Assembly: GCA_026826555.1 (NCBI GenBank)
Contig: JAKSZT010054399.1
Location: 6,349,910-6,413,909 of the forward strand
Direction: 5' to 3'
Origin: Tolypeutes matacus
Taxonomy: Eukaryota > Chordata > Mammalia > Cingulata > Chlamyphoridae
Length of the DNA: 64,000 nt
Of this stretch, positions 24,105 to 35,269 are shown piece after piece. Every line of letters starts with the position of its first letter. Within the stretch, counting starts at the first letter, position 1. The notes beneath the pieces are model-generated. The model had not been told where the DNA came from and ran no database searches. It saw only the letters and a list, made by a program, of their open reading frames with translations. Both the position numbers and the translations under genes were made by a program.

Positions 24105-24742
24105 TCATTCAAGGGGCTCTGGGTCTGTAAACTGTCTCAAGTCTGGGAACTGATTAAGGGGCCGTGATTCTCTGCGTCTGTAATTAGAGTTAGGATTTTG
24201 TTCACTTGACCTAGAACTCTTCTGCTTATACAGATCCAGAAGAAATCTAGTAGACTGGCCATCTATTTCACTTCTGGGTACCCCATGATCTATTAACCAA
24301 CGCCATAACTCCATGCGACTCAGACTATTCTGTGTGCTGTTTCGAATCTGTCTTTCATTGCGGTAGCCACGCCTACCTTGGCTTTGGCGATTAACTGCAG
24401 ATACTTGACTTTTACCGGGCCTTAATCCGATCATCCCCATAATATTTAAGGATTCCAATTCCATTACAGCCCCCCCTACAGTAATATCTGGACTGCAGAG
24501 AAGAGCAACCACAGAGCTCTTCAGAGAAGATGGAGTCTTACAAATTTATTCCTCACAGTCCTGGTTAAAGGTGTGTCCTCTGGACATTCCTGGGGTGGGT
24601 GGGCAGGTCTTAAGTGGTAAATCCATTCTAGCATTCCAATCTCTCTAAGCCTTTGAATCCCCTCATCTACTGTATACCATGGCAAATCAGGCATCTCAAC
24701 ATCAGACATGCTAGGCCATCGTTCGGTCCATGCTTCAGTCAG
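24105..24742 (-). pseudogene. ERV-L gag, C-terminal part (broken)
   Basis: Two open pieces cover this region: 24709-24521 (same frame as the main gag frame) and 24512-24105 (same frame as pol). A frameshift near 24512-24523 separates them, and a TGA at 24743-24745 separates the first from the main gag frame. The second piece ends in a TGA at 24105-24107, in frame with the protease, which may be the natural gag terminator or a decay stop. The product is rich in Arg, Ser, Asn and Gln, as expected of a nucleocapsid-like basic domain. No clear CCHC zinc knuckle is visible. Confidence 0.65.
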
Positions 24743-26080
24743 TCACCCAAACAAACTGTTAGAGCCCTTTCTAATCCCTTGAGCTACAGCGTTGAATCCA
24801 GAATTTCTGCTTAGTGGGCCCATATCAATAAATTCAGCCTGATCCAACTTTATATTCCTTCCATTATCCCATACCCTTAGTATCCATTCCCACACATATT
24901 CCCCTGATTTCTGTCTATATAAGTTGGAAAACTCATGCAGTTCTTTCAGAGTATAACGTACTTCCTCATGGATCACACTTTGTATTTCACCTTTGGGGGC
25001 TTGTTGTGATTTTAATCTAGTAATGGGTCTCGAAGACAAGAGGGGTGGGGGGTCTGGGTAAGGAGAAGGATTAGAGATGTCTTGCAGGCTACTGACCTGA
25101 GGGCATTCCTTTGCATTTTCTTCTGGTGAGACAGGATTATTCTCTTCAGGCAGGGGTTGGAAGACAGATTCCTCAGGGCAGACTGGAAGTTGGACCATGC
25201 ATTCTGGAGATTGGTTGGTACCTGCCTCGTAGCTGGGGCAAGGTGGAGGCTGGGCAGTGCATGCTGGAGTTAGGCTGGTACCTGCCTCAGGGCTGGGCGG
25301 AGGTCCAGACTCCCTGGGGCAGGCCAGAGGCTGGGCAGTACAGGCTTCCATTTGGCTTGTACCCACCTCAGGGCTGGAAGGAAGTCCAGACTCCCTGGGG
25401 CAGGCTGGAGGCTGGATGATACAAGGTTGAGAAGGTGTGGTCTCCACAGGGCAGGCCATCACAGGTTTATCTGGTAAAGTCTCAGCAGAATTTAGGGTTC
25501 CAATGTCCCCACCAATATTATCATCATCCCATATGTCTCCGTCCCAATCCTCGGGGTTCCACTCCTTTCCAATCAATGCCCTCACTTTAATTGCAGAAAC
25601 CCTGCGAGGTTGAGATTTTAGTTTCCTCTGTAATTCTGCTACTCGTACAATGAGTGTCTGGGTTTGATTCTCAGATATCTCAAGTCTGTGGCTACAGGAG
25701 ACAAGATTTTCTTTCAAGGCACACGTAGAAACTTTCATATCATTCACACGGCATTTAAGTTTCAAAATTGAAGACTTTAGCTCATCCCTTTCTTTTGTAA
25801 CTATATCCAGAGTATCTAGGAGGAGCCAGCCAACATTATATTTTTTTACTTCACAAAATTCTGTTAAAGTGTTGAAAACACTCTCACCCAGATCCTTGCT
25901 TCTTATAAGCGTGGAAGTAGGGGAATCCAATGATGCTATTTTGCGTATCTCTATTGCCAGCTCATGCCATGGACTGTTAGCAACCTCTTCATTATTGGAA
26001 AGGGAGTCATTAGTACCCCTGAGTCCAATTAGAGTGGAGAGCCAATTACAAAACTCCCAGAACCACCTCAGACATCCCAT
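24743..26080 (-). CDS. ERV-L gag, main open frame
   Basis: An open frame of 445 codons starts at an ATG at 26080 whose product begins MGCLRWFW. An upstream ATG at 26101 would add seven residues. I prefer the later one because Met-Gly-Cys could be N-myristoylated, as many Gag proteins are. In order it has a matrix-like N-terminus and a coiled coil (about residues 85-160, LeuLys/Glu-rich heptads). It continues with an acidic linker, a proline-rich region of about 27-residue imperfect repeats (DNA about 25190-25440) and a C-terminal region that may be the start of capsid. It ends at TGA 24743-24745, a probable premature stop because the same frame continues beyond. Gag assembles the particle in retroviruses. 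Confidence 0.8.
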   Translation of the reverse strand: MGCLRWFWEFCNWLSTLIGLRGTNDSLSNNEEVANSPWHELAIEIRKIASLDSPTSTLIRSKDLGESVFNTLTEFCEVKKYNVGWLLLDTLDIVTKERDELKSSILKLKCRVNDMKVSTCALKENLVSCSHRLEISENQTQTLIVRVAELQRKLKSQPRRVSAIKVRALIGKEWNPEDWDGDIWDDDNIGGDIGTLNSAETLPDKPVMACPVETTPSQPCIIQPPACPRESGLPSSPEVGTSQMEACTAQPLACPRESGPPPSPEAGTSLTPACTAQPPPCPSYEAGTNQSPECMVQLPVCPEESVFQPLPEENNPVSPEENAKECPQVSSLQDISNPSPYPDPPPLLSSRPITRLKSQQAPKGEIQSVIHEEVRYTLKELHEFSNLYRQKSGEYVWEWILRVWDNGRNIKLDQAEFIDMGPLSRNSGFNAVAQGIRKGSNSLFG

Positions 26081-26103
26081 GTTTAAGACTCTATTCCTCA
26101 AGA

Positions 26104-26121
26104 ACCACTCCCGGTACCAGC
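26104..26121 (-). promoter_or_regulatory. ERV-L primer-binding site (tRNA-Leu type)
   Basis: Immediately inside the 5' LTR the minus strand reads gctggtaccgggagtgg. From the second t this pairs, with few mismatches, with the 3' end of a tRNA-Leu (TGGTACCAGGAGTGG type). ERV-L elements are known to use tRNA-Leu, and the L in their name records this. Similar 'tggtacca' sites follow the LTRs at 12466 and 50833. Confidence 0.75.
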
Positions 26122-26573
26122 TGTATTAGTCAGGGTTCTCTCGGGAAACAGAATCAGCAGGAGATATCTGTGAATAATATGGAACTCTAAAAGAGTCTCT
26201 CACGCAACCGTGGGGACTCACAAGTCCAGGTTCCTCAGGCAAGCTGCAAACCAGGGGCTCCGATGAAAGCCCGATGAAAGGTCGTTGATGAGTCTCTGGG
26301 AGAAGTTACCTGTCCAACGACGAGCTGGGAAATTCTCCCTGAATGTTGAAATCACTTCCACTTTTAAGTCATTCAACTGATTGGGTAAAAGCACCACCCA
26401 TTGATAATGTAATCTCCCTGATTGATGCAGATGTAATCAGCCATCCACGCAGTAAACTCACTGGTGATTGAAGTCCATAAATGCTCTTGTATTACAATTA
26501 GCCCAGTGCTTGCTGGAACAAACACCTGGACACAACTACTTGGCTGAGTTGACACATTAGCCTAACCATCACA
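26122..26573 (-). repeat. ERV-L 5' LTR
   Basis: It is 452 bp with TG...CA ends and about 98.7 percent identity to the 3' LTR. It would hold the proviral promoter, pointing opposite to ELOVL2. The flank right after it is atgtc, nearly equal to the atggc before the other LTR. Confidence 0.93.
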
Positions 26574-26786
26574 ATGTCTGTGTATATATATTTGCTTATA
26601 TTTTTAAAAAAGCAATGGCAGGAAAAACTAAAGGCAATAAAAACGGTTTCCTTTGTGGGGAGGCATCAGAGTGTAGGAGATAGGGGTGGAAACAAACGAA
26701 AACAAATGAATATACCTGTAGATTAAGTTGCTGACATAACCATCCAGAGAAGAATAATTTCAAGTACTTTAAAACATGGTATTTTG

Positions 26787-26872
26787 GGGAGCAGGTGTAG
26801 CTCAGTGGTTGAGCACCTGCTTCCCATATACAAGGTTCAACCCCTGGTACCTCCTTAAAAAAAAATAAAAAA
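26787..26872 (+). mobile_element. short DAS-like SINE
   Basis: The tRNA-like head 'gggagcaggtgtagctcagt ... ggttcaacccctgg' is followed by an A-rich tail. A 9-bp target duplication (ggtattttg) lies at 26778-26786 and 26873-26881. The head still shows A- and B-box-like promoter words, but this is a SINE and not a tRNA gene, as the cloverleaf is degenerate. Confidence 0.9.
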
Positions 26873-29661
26873 GGTATTTTGACTAGCTATCCCTACTGGG
26901 AAATATCATAACAGCATTATTTGTTGTTGCTATGATTAATAATATCAGTATTGCTTTTTTGAGACTGTTATATAGGTACCTTGTAGGTAAAGGATAATGT
27001 TGCTGTCATTAGTAAACATAGAAGAGAGACACCAATGAAAAATAAAGAAGTTAAAGTAAAGCCTAGTAATCACAAGTTTAAATTGGAAATATTAGAATTA
27101 ACTTATTTTTCTTTAAAAAAATTTTTAACTGTGGTCAGAAAAAAGGTATAGTGATAACTGACAACCCAGTAGCAGTGAGCAATGAACACACCCAGACTGT
27201 GAGCTCTAATATAATATCATTTTCTACCAGAAGGAATCCAAGCTTCTTAGAGAACTGGCTGGTTTCAGGTTTGGGGCAGGAAATGGGTAAGATGACCTGG
27301 GAATATCTTGTGCCAGAACAAAAAAAAAATACAGGGGCTACCATGAAGGGACTCCCACTGGCTCAAGATGGGACAATTTGAGTATCAAAACAATGGAATG
27401 GATTGAAACATATTAAATATATACAGACCCAAGTTTAAAATGATACTTAAAAAAAGTTCATTGTTACCTTATAAAGGTTGCTATGGCACCAACTCATTGT
27501 TCTAAAAATAAAATACAATAAAATCAAGGGGAAGAATCAAACATTTAGCTTGCTTTCAAGGAAAACAAATAGATGAAGAGGGAGAGTTTTTCTCTATAGA
27601 AGAGAATCCACCTAATATCTGCTTAAGTGGCAATAGAATTAGAAAAGCACCGTTTTGCATTTTGCATAAAGGAGTGGATGGAGATGGCAGTCATCCATAG
27701 CCGACGATTGCATCAGGCTGCTGCCCCCTGAACTCACTGTGGGATCTGAATATCCTGATGCGATACAGTAGGAAGTACATAGCACCACCCATGATGTCTT
27801 CTTGCCAAAAAATATTCGGCCTGAATCTAATCAAGCCTCAAGATCTAACTGCTGGTTAGATAAATAAGTTAAATGACACTAGAAAGAAACAGTCATCTAA
27901 ATCCATCCAACTGATCTAATTTCAAGAAATAAAAGGCATGAAAAAGGGGGGTGGGGCAAGCAGAGGGAACTCCTTAATGACTAAAAGAGACTTAAGAAAC
28001 ATCAAACAAATGCAAGGCAGACCATGTTAGATCTTCATTTAATCAATTAAAAAAGGCTTTTTTGAGACAATCAGGGAAATTTGAACATGGACTCATTCTT
28101 GGATGATATTAATGAATTCTTTATTAGGCACAATACTGACATTGTGGTTATTTTAAAGCCAAAAGAGTTATACATATTTATAGATAAAATAATATATCTT
28201 GGGTTTGCTTATAATATTCTATAACACCCACCCATCCACCCCTCAAAAAAGATAGGAAATAGAATTAATGAGACTAGTTTGGAACAATATTGAAAATTGT
28301 TGAGCTCACTGATGGATACATTACACTTACTCTCTCTGCTTTTGTGAACATTTGAAAATTTCTATAAGTAAATTTCATTAAATAAATTTCAATAATTAAA
28401 ATCATGAGTTTACCAAGAGATTGTAGAAACTAGTAAATCGACATACATTTTTAAAACAAAGTGAGATATAGAGATTGCTCTATATCCATTTTCTTTATAA
28501 TGCATTTAACACAGCCCAAGACACGTTGAGTTACCATACAATTCTTTAAAAGTCATTGTTTCATTTATGAATTTGCATGTGTTTGTTTATGGTTTGCTAT
28601 TTTTGAAGGTTTATTAAGATGGATATTGCACACCACACCATACACTTGTCTTCTTTGGAAGTAGACAATAGAGCATTCTATTCTAACTTCAGGGTTCCTA
28701 TTACACAACTGTCAACCAAAAGTATCTTAGGTTTAATATTATTGTTAAAAACATAGAACCTTCAGCTAGAAGGGTTTTCAAATATAGATGAGACCGGGTG
28801 AGGGACTTAGGGAGGGTAAGGAAGTGGTGATCATAAGGATATGAGGGTCATCTTGATTTTTAATCTTTCATCTGAGGAAGAGACATAGACTGCCCTTGGG
28901 TAGTGTACTGTTAGCGACAAAGCATACATGCATTACACAAAACATATACATTACATCTTGTGTTTTTTTCTACTAGTGTAAACAAAATAATCTGTTGAAT
29001 GCTAGGCACTGAGCAAAGGTAAATGTCTTCTAGGGGTTTGCTGTCTGTTGGGAGAGAGACTCATAACATTAACTGTACTATATTATGGTTATTGATGGCA
29101 GAGGCATAAAGTTATTTGGGAACACAAATGAAAAAGCAGTTGATTGAACCTGAGAAAGGAGAGGAGGGTGTTAAGAAAGGCTCCAGAGGAAAGGTGACAT
29201 TGAATGTGGGTATTAAAGGATGACCAGGAATTTGCCAGACATGAAGTTGAGAAAGTGTTGGAGGCAAGGAGGAGAGTATTAACAAAGGTACGGAGTGTAG
29301 AGTGCAGCAGGTGCTTGAGGAAGGGTAAACAGACTCCGTTCCTAGCACACAGGCTACCTCGGCGTGCTTGGAGGAGGATGGAAACATCGGCAAACCCAAG
29401 ACCGCGAAATTTCTTACACTCAACATAGCTCTGCAGATGCAGAGGAGTAACTCGATATGTAGTTTGGAAAGATGACTCACCTTTCATTATAGTGGGGGTG
29501 TTGCTTGGACTAAGGAAGCAAAGAGGGCAGGTGGGATGCCTTTTTAGTAATCTAGGAGAGAAATGCACACTAGTCTGCTTTGATGCCACTCAGGGCACTG
29601 AGGGTGAAGGCAGAAGGAACATTTTCATTTATCCCTTTTTTCCTTTTTAATATTCTTATAG

Positions 29662-29833
29662 GTAGCCAAAGTGTTATGGTGGTACTATTTCTCCAAATCA
29701 ATAGAGTTCCTGGACACAATCTTCTTTGTTTTGCGGAAAAAAACCAATCAGATTACTTTCCTTCACGTATATCATCATGCTTCTATGTTTAACATCTGGT
29801 GGTGTGTTCTGAACTGGATACCTTGTGGACAAA
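29662..29833 (+). CDS. ELOVL2: ELOVL2 exon 5 (residues 112-168, catalytic histidine box)
   Basis: The acceptor is 'cttatag' ending at 29661 and the donor is gtaagt at 29834. Fifty-seven codons are followed by one base (A) that makes Ser169 with the next exon. The exon carries two of the family signatures: KSIEFLDT (the KxxExxDT motif) and the histidine box LHVYHH (HxxHH, bases 29764-29778), which forms the active site of the condensing enzyme. It also encodes most of two membrane helices ([10 protein letters not shown] and [13 protein letters not shown]). The catalytic residues are intact. This exon is preceded by the large intron that contains the provirus. Confidence 0.98.
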
Positions 29834-32248
29834 GTAAGTTATTGCCTTACGTTTTTCGTACTATGGAATGGAGCCTTTTGGGACCACTGGTGAGGCTCTT
29901 GTATCGACCTCTGCAGACAGGTCAGGAGCGCCAAGGGGGGTCCTAGCACAGCCTATGCTGGCACAGCAGTGTGTGTGTCTTCCAGGGGCAGTTGAGTTTC
30001 TGGTCTTTGACACTTGGGAAAATCTGGATATTACCTTAAATTTTGAAGTATTTTCTTTTGGAAGCACCAAATGTCAGTGGTCAGAAGCACAAAGCACAGA
30101 CCCTAGCAGGAGCAGCTTTACTCCAGTGCCAGGGACTTGGGTGGCTGCTGTGGAAATAGGGCACCTTCCTCAGTGACTACTTCATTGTGATATAGATTGG
30201 GTCATTTCAACTTTTAGGGCTTCTTGTTTCTCCATTCTGAAAAATTAAGGGTGCATCTCTTTGAGAGGCACCAGAGCAGTAACCACAATAAGAAATACAT
30301 TTTACTTCTTAACTTTCATGCACTCAGTCATGTGTGTATGTTTTGTATAAACATTTCATGAACTAGTACTTACCCTAGATCTGTGTGATACACTCTGGGA
30401 TTATTTTTACTTCTATTTTATTCTTTTAAAGGTTGAAAGCAACTCACCATAGTGATTTCACAATCACTTACTGGTCTGTTGTGACCTGCAAATAGAGAAA
30501 CACTGAACTAGAAAAAGCAGTATTTTCTATCTGATACTGTTTTGTTCCCAAGAATTTTTTAATGTTCTTTGAAAATTCACAACAGGTAAAACTTGGGGCA
30601 AAATGATGTTTTCTAGGATTTAGAATCTTGTAGAGATATTATTAGATGAAGTTACAGGGATGTTTGGAATATATGAAGGTGGCAGTTACAGCCACAGCGT
30701 GAAGGGGAGGACATTGCTGCGGGTGGGGTGGGCAGAAAGACGGGTTTTACAGCTCTCCTAGACAGAATCTAGCTTCTTGTGTTCAGTTATTAAGGAAGAA
30801 CGATTATAATCAATTAATATCAAAGGAGAATTATCAAGATTAGGTATGTCATAATTTTCAACAGTTTCATTCTGGGTCATTAATACCTAATAGTTACCAT
30901 GTAAACAGAGGATTCCTGAGAATAGAGTGCTACGCATGTAAAAAACTTCTGTTCAGTGTAGAATATTATAAAAATTATAAGCAGAAACTATTCATCTTTT
31001 TTTGTTGATTGATGGAAATGCAATCTCAGGTAGATAAAAAAAATATTGCCTGGAACTCGGAAATTATCTTTTCATATAAATTAACATGCCTTCACAACTC
31101 ATGCCAGCCAGTATTTGTTGAGCATTTACTATGTGCATGGTACTGTATTTTTTCTTCATTGATGTGCATTTGTCTATCCAGATTCCTAATACCAGGCTAG
31201 AGGAATTAAATTGATTAATTAGCCAGGCTATGTGCAGCACTTTTTAGTGTAAATAGTATTACATTATCTCAATTAATCCCATCACAACCTTAAGAGATAG
31301 TTATTGTTATTGAACCCACTTTACAGATGAGAATACTTAAATTCACAGAGTAAAATTACATATCCAAAGCAATACAGCTAATAAGTGGTCTTTTAATGCC
31401 ACAAGCTCTTCCACTGTGGGATTCGTGGTTCATAGACCAACCATCCGGACCCCAAGCTAACGCTTACAGAGCACTTTGTGCCAAAGTCCTCTTCTAAGCA
31501 CTTCACACACATTGAGTTTCCTCTTTCCAACAAATCCATCCTTTTTGACCCTCAGTTGACCCAACATAGAACATAGCCCTTCTTGGTTTCCTCCAACACT
31601 TTTCACCTATGTTGATGGCAGTGATAGAGAAGACTTTCAACAAAGATGAAGACGGGGCACAGCTTAGCACAGCAGCTGTCCTAAGTTTGGATTTTAGATG
31701 TCCATTTTTCAAAAAGTTTCAGATGGCCCAGCCCCTGGGAAGGTCTCTCCGGCCAGTTTTTCCCCAGTCCAGCCTTCTGTCACCATGCTGGGACTTCTCT
31801 GTCTCCCATTCTCACACCTTCCCCAGCATCTCCTGGTTCTTAGAGCCCCAGTAGGATTTATTTACTTATGAAAAACAACGTATTTTCTTAGTCTCTGTAG
31901 CACCCTATTCAGCTATGTACTGAAGTTTATCAAGAAGGCTCATCAAAGGCCACCAGCTTTAAACGAACATTTCTTAGCTGATAGGAATGATAGTTAGAGA
32001 GACAGCAAAACCTTTGCAAATGAGAAATTACCTGTTTGGTTGATACTCTGAAAATCTAGCCCCACTTTATTGAGAGTTTTTCTGGATCCTAGAGTAATGG
32101 CACAATAATTGGGGTGACTTTGAGACTTTTATGTGACAGTGCCACATTTATTCATTTGCAACTGCAGCGCACAAGGGGATTCTCATTTGACAAGGAAGAA
32201 CGGTCTTATTTCTAGAAGAGTAGTAATTTTCATATTGTATTTTCATAG
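29834..32248 (+). other. ELOVL2: ELOVL2 intron 5
   Basis: No additional exon is seen. A MIR-like SINE remnant lies at about 31230-31395 ('ccactttacagatgagaata', 'caatacagctaataagtggt') and another weak one at 31095-31150. Open frames near 29870-30170 have no splice signals or family match and are taken as chance. Confidence 0.75.
31230..31395 (+). mobile_element. MIR SINE remnant
   Basis: The core landmarks 'acccactttacagatgagaa' and 'agctaataagtggt', with a preceding 'attatctcaattaatcccat', match the central domain of ancient MIR elements. It is old and diverged. Confidence 0.75.
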
Positions 32249-32373
32249 GTTTCTTTGGACCAACACTGAACAGCTTCATCCACATCCTTATGTACTCCTA
32301 CTATGGGCTTTCTGTGTTTCCATCTATGCACAAGTATCTCTGGTGGAAGAAATATCTCACACAGGCTCAACTG
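32249..32373 (+). CDS. ELOVL2: ELOVL2 exon 6 (residues 169-210)
   Basis: The acceptor ttcatag ends at 32248 and the donor gtatgt starts at 32374. Two bases complete Ser169, then 41 codons follow. The exon encodes the third signature, [12 protein letters not shown] (NxxxHxxMYxYY, the ELOVL2/5-like form of the motif). It is followed by the [12 protein letters not shown] segment, which starts the TxxQxxQ motif completed by exon 7. These are membrane helices lining the acyl-CoA channel. No defect is seen. Confidence 0.97.
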
Positions 32374-32817
32374 GTATGTTAATGTTATCCCTTCTTTCAA
32401 CCCTGCTCCACATGAAAGCATCTAAATGCTCTCATGTATGGGGGAAGGGAAACAGAAATCCCAGTCTTAAAAGTCAGGCTTTTATGTATGCTGAGGCTTC
32501 CTATTTTACTCTAAAAAAATGTCCTTTGTGCATGTAATTTGCTTATGATGGGAAGTGCCACTTTGAAATGTAGAAAAATACTTTTTAAATTACTATATAA
32601 GTTAACTCCTACTTTTCCAAGAGAAAATCAATGAAAGCCAATTTTATATACTTACTAATATAATTTCAAATAAAATTCTTGGATAGAATAGAGGACTGCT
32701 TCAGTGTTTTCTTGGAGGAATAACAGTCAGCTTCTAAATTTATAAACCTTCAAGGGGGTTCTCCCATGGCTCTCAGAGCCCAGGCGCCTCCCAGCTGTAC
32801 CCTTTATGCCCTGGCAG
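32374..32817 (+). other. ELOVL2: ELOVL2 intron 6
   Basis: A short, unique intron of 444 bp. I see no repeat or additional exon in it. Confidence 0.85.
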
Positions 32818-32952
32818 GTCCAGTTCGTGCTCACCATCACACACACCATGAGTGCTGTCGTCAGACCCTGCGGCTTCCCCTTCGGCTGCCTCATCTTCCA
32901 GTCGTCTTACATGCTCACGTTAGTCATCCTGTTCTTAAATTTTTATGTGCAG
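32818..32952 (+). CDS. ELOVL2: ELOVL2 exon 7 (residues 211-255)
   Basis: The acceptor ctggcag ends at 32817 and the donor gtaagt starts at 32953. Forty-five codons in phase 0 begin with the VQ that completes the TxxQxxQ signature. They include [20 protein letters not shown] and the last long membrane helix ([15 protein letters not shown]). The Cys in PFGC (residue 234 here) probably corresponds to the residue that separates ELOVL2 from ELOVL5 in the use of C22 substrates (Cys217 in rat numbering). That correspondence is from memory and needs an alignment. Confidence 0.97.
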
Positions 32953-33930
32953 GTAAGTGGAATGTAAAGATTCCATGGTGAAACTGAATGTAAATATATA
33001 CTAAAAAAAATAGATTGTGAGTTTTTGCATTATATATTCATTTAGTTTTACTGATTAAAAATTAGAATTGTACATGCTTGTTGATAAATTCCTATAATAG
33101 AGATACAGAGTAAAATCTGAAACTTCCATTCCTAACTCCTTGAAGAATAGCCACTTTACTAATTTAGTGGACATTCTTCAACACATGCATATAAAGATTT
33201 ATCAAAAATGTTGAGATTTCTGGGAAGATGTCAGAGTAGGCAGGCAGGGCTCAACTCTCTCACAAAAACAGAGGGAGGGCAAAAAGCTGTCAGAGGTACC
33301 TACTTTGGGTGCCAGCAGACCAGGATGGTGCTGTACTACCCCCAGGAGGACAAGGGACAGAGAGACGAAGAACCCAAAACGAAAACCAAGAGTTACTAAC
33401 CCCAGTGGTGGTTGGAACAGCGCCCATTCCCCACACTCAGGGTGCACAGCCTCGATAAAACCTGTGGCTCACTGCAGCCAAATGAGAGGAGAACAAACTT
33501 CTTCCTCCCTTGGAAGAGAGAGAGGGTGGCAGAGGGCAGAGAGTAGTTTCTCTTCAGTGAATTTAGCCAACAGAGCCCCCTTTGAATCTCGGCTATGGTC
33601 ACACCAGAATCTCAGGCAAATAGAGGTTGAAAGAGACACCTCCATGATAAGATTTACTGAAGAGTACAATCTGCTGGCCGGCCAGGGAACTTCAAGGAGA
33701 AAAACTGCTTTTCTCTGTGCCCCATCAGTGAGTCTGTGACCTGATTTTGATAACATAAGCTGGGCAATTTTTAAAGACTCAGAATAAGTTGAACCAAAAG
33801 TCAAAGAAGAGCTATGAAAAAAAACCACTAGGCAACAGAGAGAAATTGATCATCTGAGTAAATTCCCCAACATATTCAGATGTATAGACATCAGTAAAAA
33901 ATTACAAGCCATACTAAGAAACAAGAAGAG

Positions 33931-34980
33931 TTGTCCCAGCTAAAGAAAGAAACCAAATATCTTGCCGAGATACAGGATTTAAGACAACTAAGACAACTAA
34001 TGAATGATAATCATACAAATCTCCTAAATCAATTCAAGGAGTTGAAGGAAAATATGACTAAAGAAGTAAAGGATATTAAGATGACACTGGGTGAGCATAA
34101 AGAACAATTTGAAAGCCTGCAAAGAAAAGTAACAGCTTATGGGAATGAAAGACACAATGGATGAGATTAAACATACATTAGAAGCATGTAACAGCAGATT
34201 TGAATTGATGGAGGACAGAATTAGTGATATCAAGGACAGAACATCTGAACTTGAAAAGACAGGAGAACAGAGAGAGAAAAGAATGGAAAAAAATGGTACT
34301 GGGTCTCACGGAATTGAATGACAATGTGAAATGCACATTATCGGTGTCCCAGAAGGAGAAGAGAATGGAAAAGGGGCAGAAAGAATATTTGAGGAAGTAG
34401 TGAAGGAAAACTTTCCAACCCTCATGAAAGACATAAATATCAATATCCAACACGGACAATGCACCCAAACAGAATAAATCCTGATAGACCTACTCCGAGA
34501 CACCTACTATTCAGAATGACAAATATCAGAGATAAAGAGAGGATTCTGAAAGCAGAAAGAGAAAAGCAAAGCATCACATACAAGGGAACCTCAATAAGAT
34601 TAAGTGCTGATCTCTCAACAGAAACCATGGAGGGGAGAAGAAAGTGGTATGGTATATTTAAAGTACTGAAAGAGAAAAACTGCCATCCAAGAATTCTGTA
34701 TCTGACAAAACTGTCCATCAAAAATAGGATGAGTTTGAACTCTTCACAGACAAACAAAAAAAACAGAGTATGTTCCCAAAGGCCAGAATTACAAGAGATA
34801 CTAAAGGGAGTGGTACAGCCTGAAAGAAAAAAAAAGGTGAGAGACTTGGAGAAGAGTGGAGAAATGAAGATTATTGGGAAGGGTAAATTAAAGGGTAAAA
34901 ATATAGACAATAGTAAGATAAACAATGAAAAGCCAAAGGATGAAATGGATGAAGTATATAATGTTACAGTTATAACATAG
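33931..34980 (+). pseudogene. L1 ORF1 remnant
   Basis: The first part (33931-34330) encodes a Lys/Glu-rich coiled coil in two frames (frameshift near 34150). The second part (34459-34980) encodes the RNA-binding domain, recognisable from PNRINPDRPTPRHLLFRMTN and IRLSADLSTETM. ORF1p of L1 forms trimers that coat the L1 RNA. The tail after 'CHPRILYLTKLSI' is unusually Lys-rich and ends at TAG 34978-34980. Stops and frameshifts make it non-functional. Confidence 0.8.
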
Positions 34981-35269
34981 AATAGTTAATGAATTGAATT
35001 CCCCAGTCAAAAGACATAGACTGACAAAATGGATAAAAAACATGAGCCATCTATATGATGTCTAAAAGAGACTCACTTCAGATGTAAGGCCACAATCAGG
35101 GTGAAAGTGAAAGATTGGAAAAAGATATTCCACACAAAGAGTAACCAAAAAAGATCTGGAGTAAACAATTCTAATATCAGAAAAAAATAGATTTTAAATT
35201 CAAAACTTTCATAAGGGATAAAGAAGGTCATTATATATTAATAAAAGGGCAATTCACCAAGAATAATTA

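Larger units (their letters stand above)
19771..26573 (-). mobile_element. young ERV-L provirus, antisense in ELOVL2 intron 4
   Basis: A complete proviral structure of 6803 bp reads on the minus strand. The 5' LTR (26122-26573) is followed by a primer-binding site, gag, protease, RT/RNase H/integrase, dUTPase, a purine-rich tract and the 3' LTR (19771-20222). The two 452-bp LTRs differ at about 6 positions (about 1.3 percent). The flanks are atggc on the left and atgtc on the right, a 5-bp target duplication with one mismatch. A dUTPase region after integrase, a tRNA-Leu-type primer site and the absence of any env are the hallmarks of class III ERV-L elements. Lesions are few: in-frame stops and frameshifts, listed under each part. 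The proviral genes cannot be expressed as one polyprotein as the sequence stands. Confidence 0.93.
19457..29661 (+). other. ELOVL2: ELOVL2 intron 4
   Basis: This is a 10.2-kb intron, two thirds of which is the antisense ERV-L provirus (19771-26573). A small SINE lies at 26787-26872. The remaining 26.9-29.6 kb is AT-rich, and I see no exon or clear repeat in it. Confidence 0.8.
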
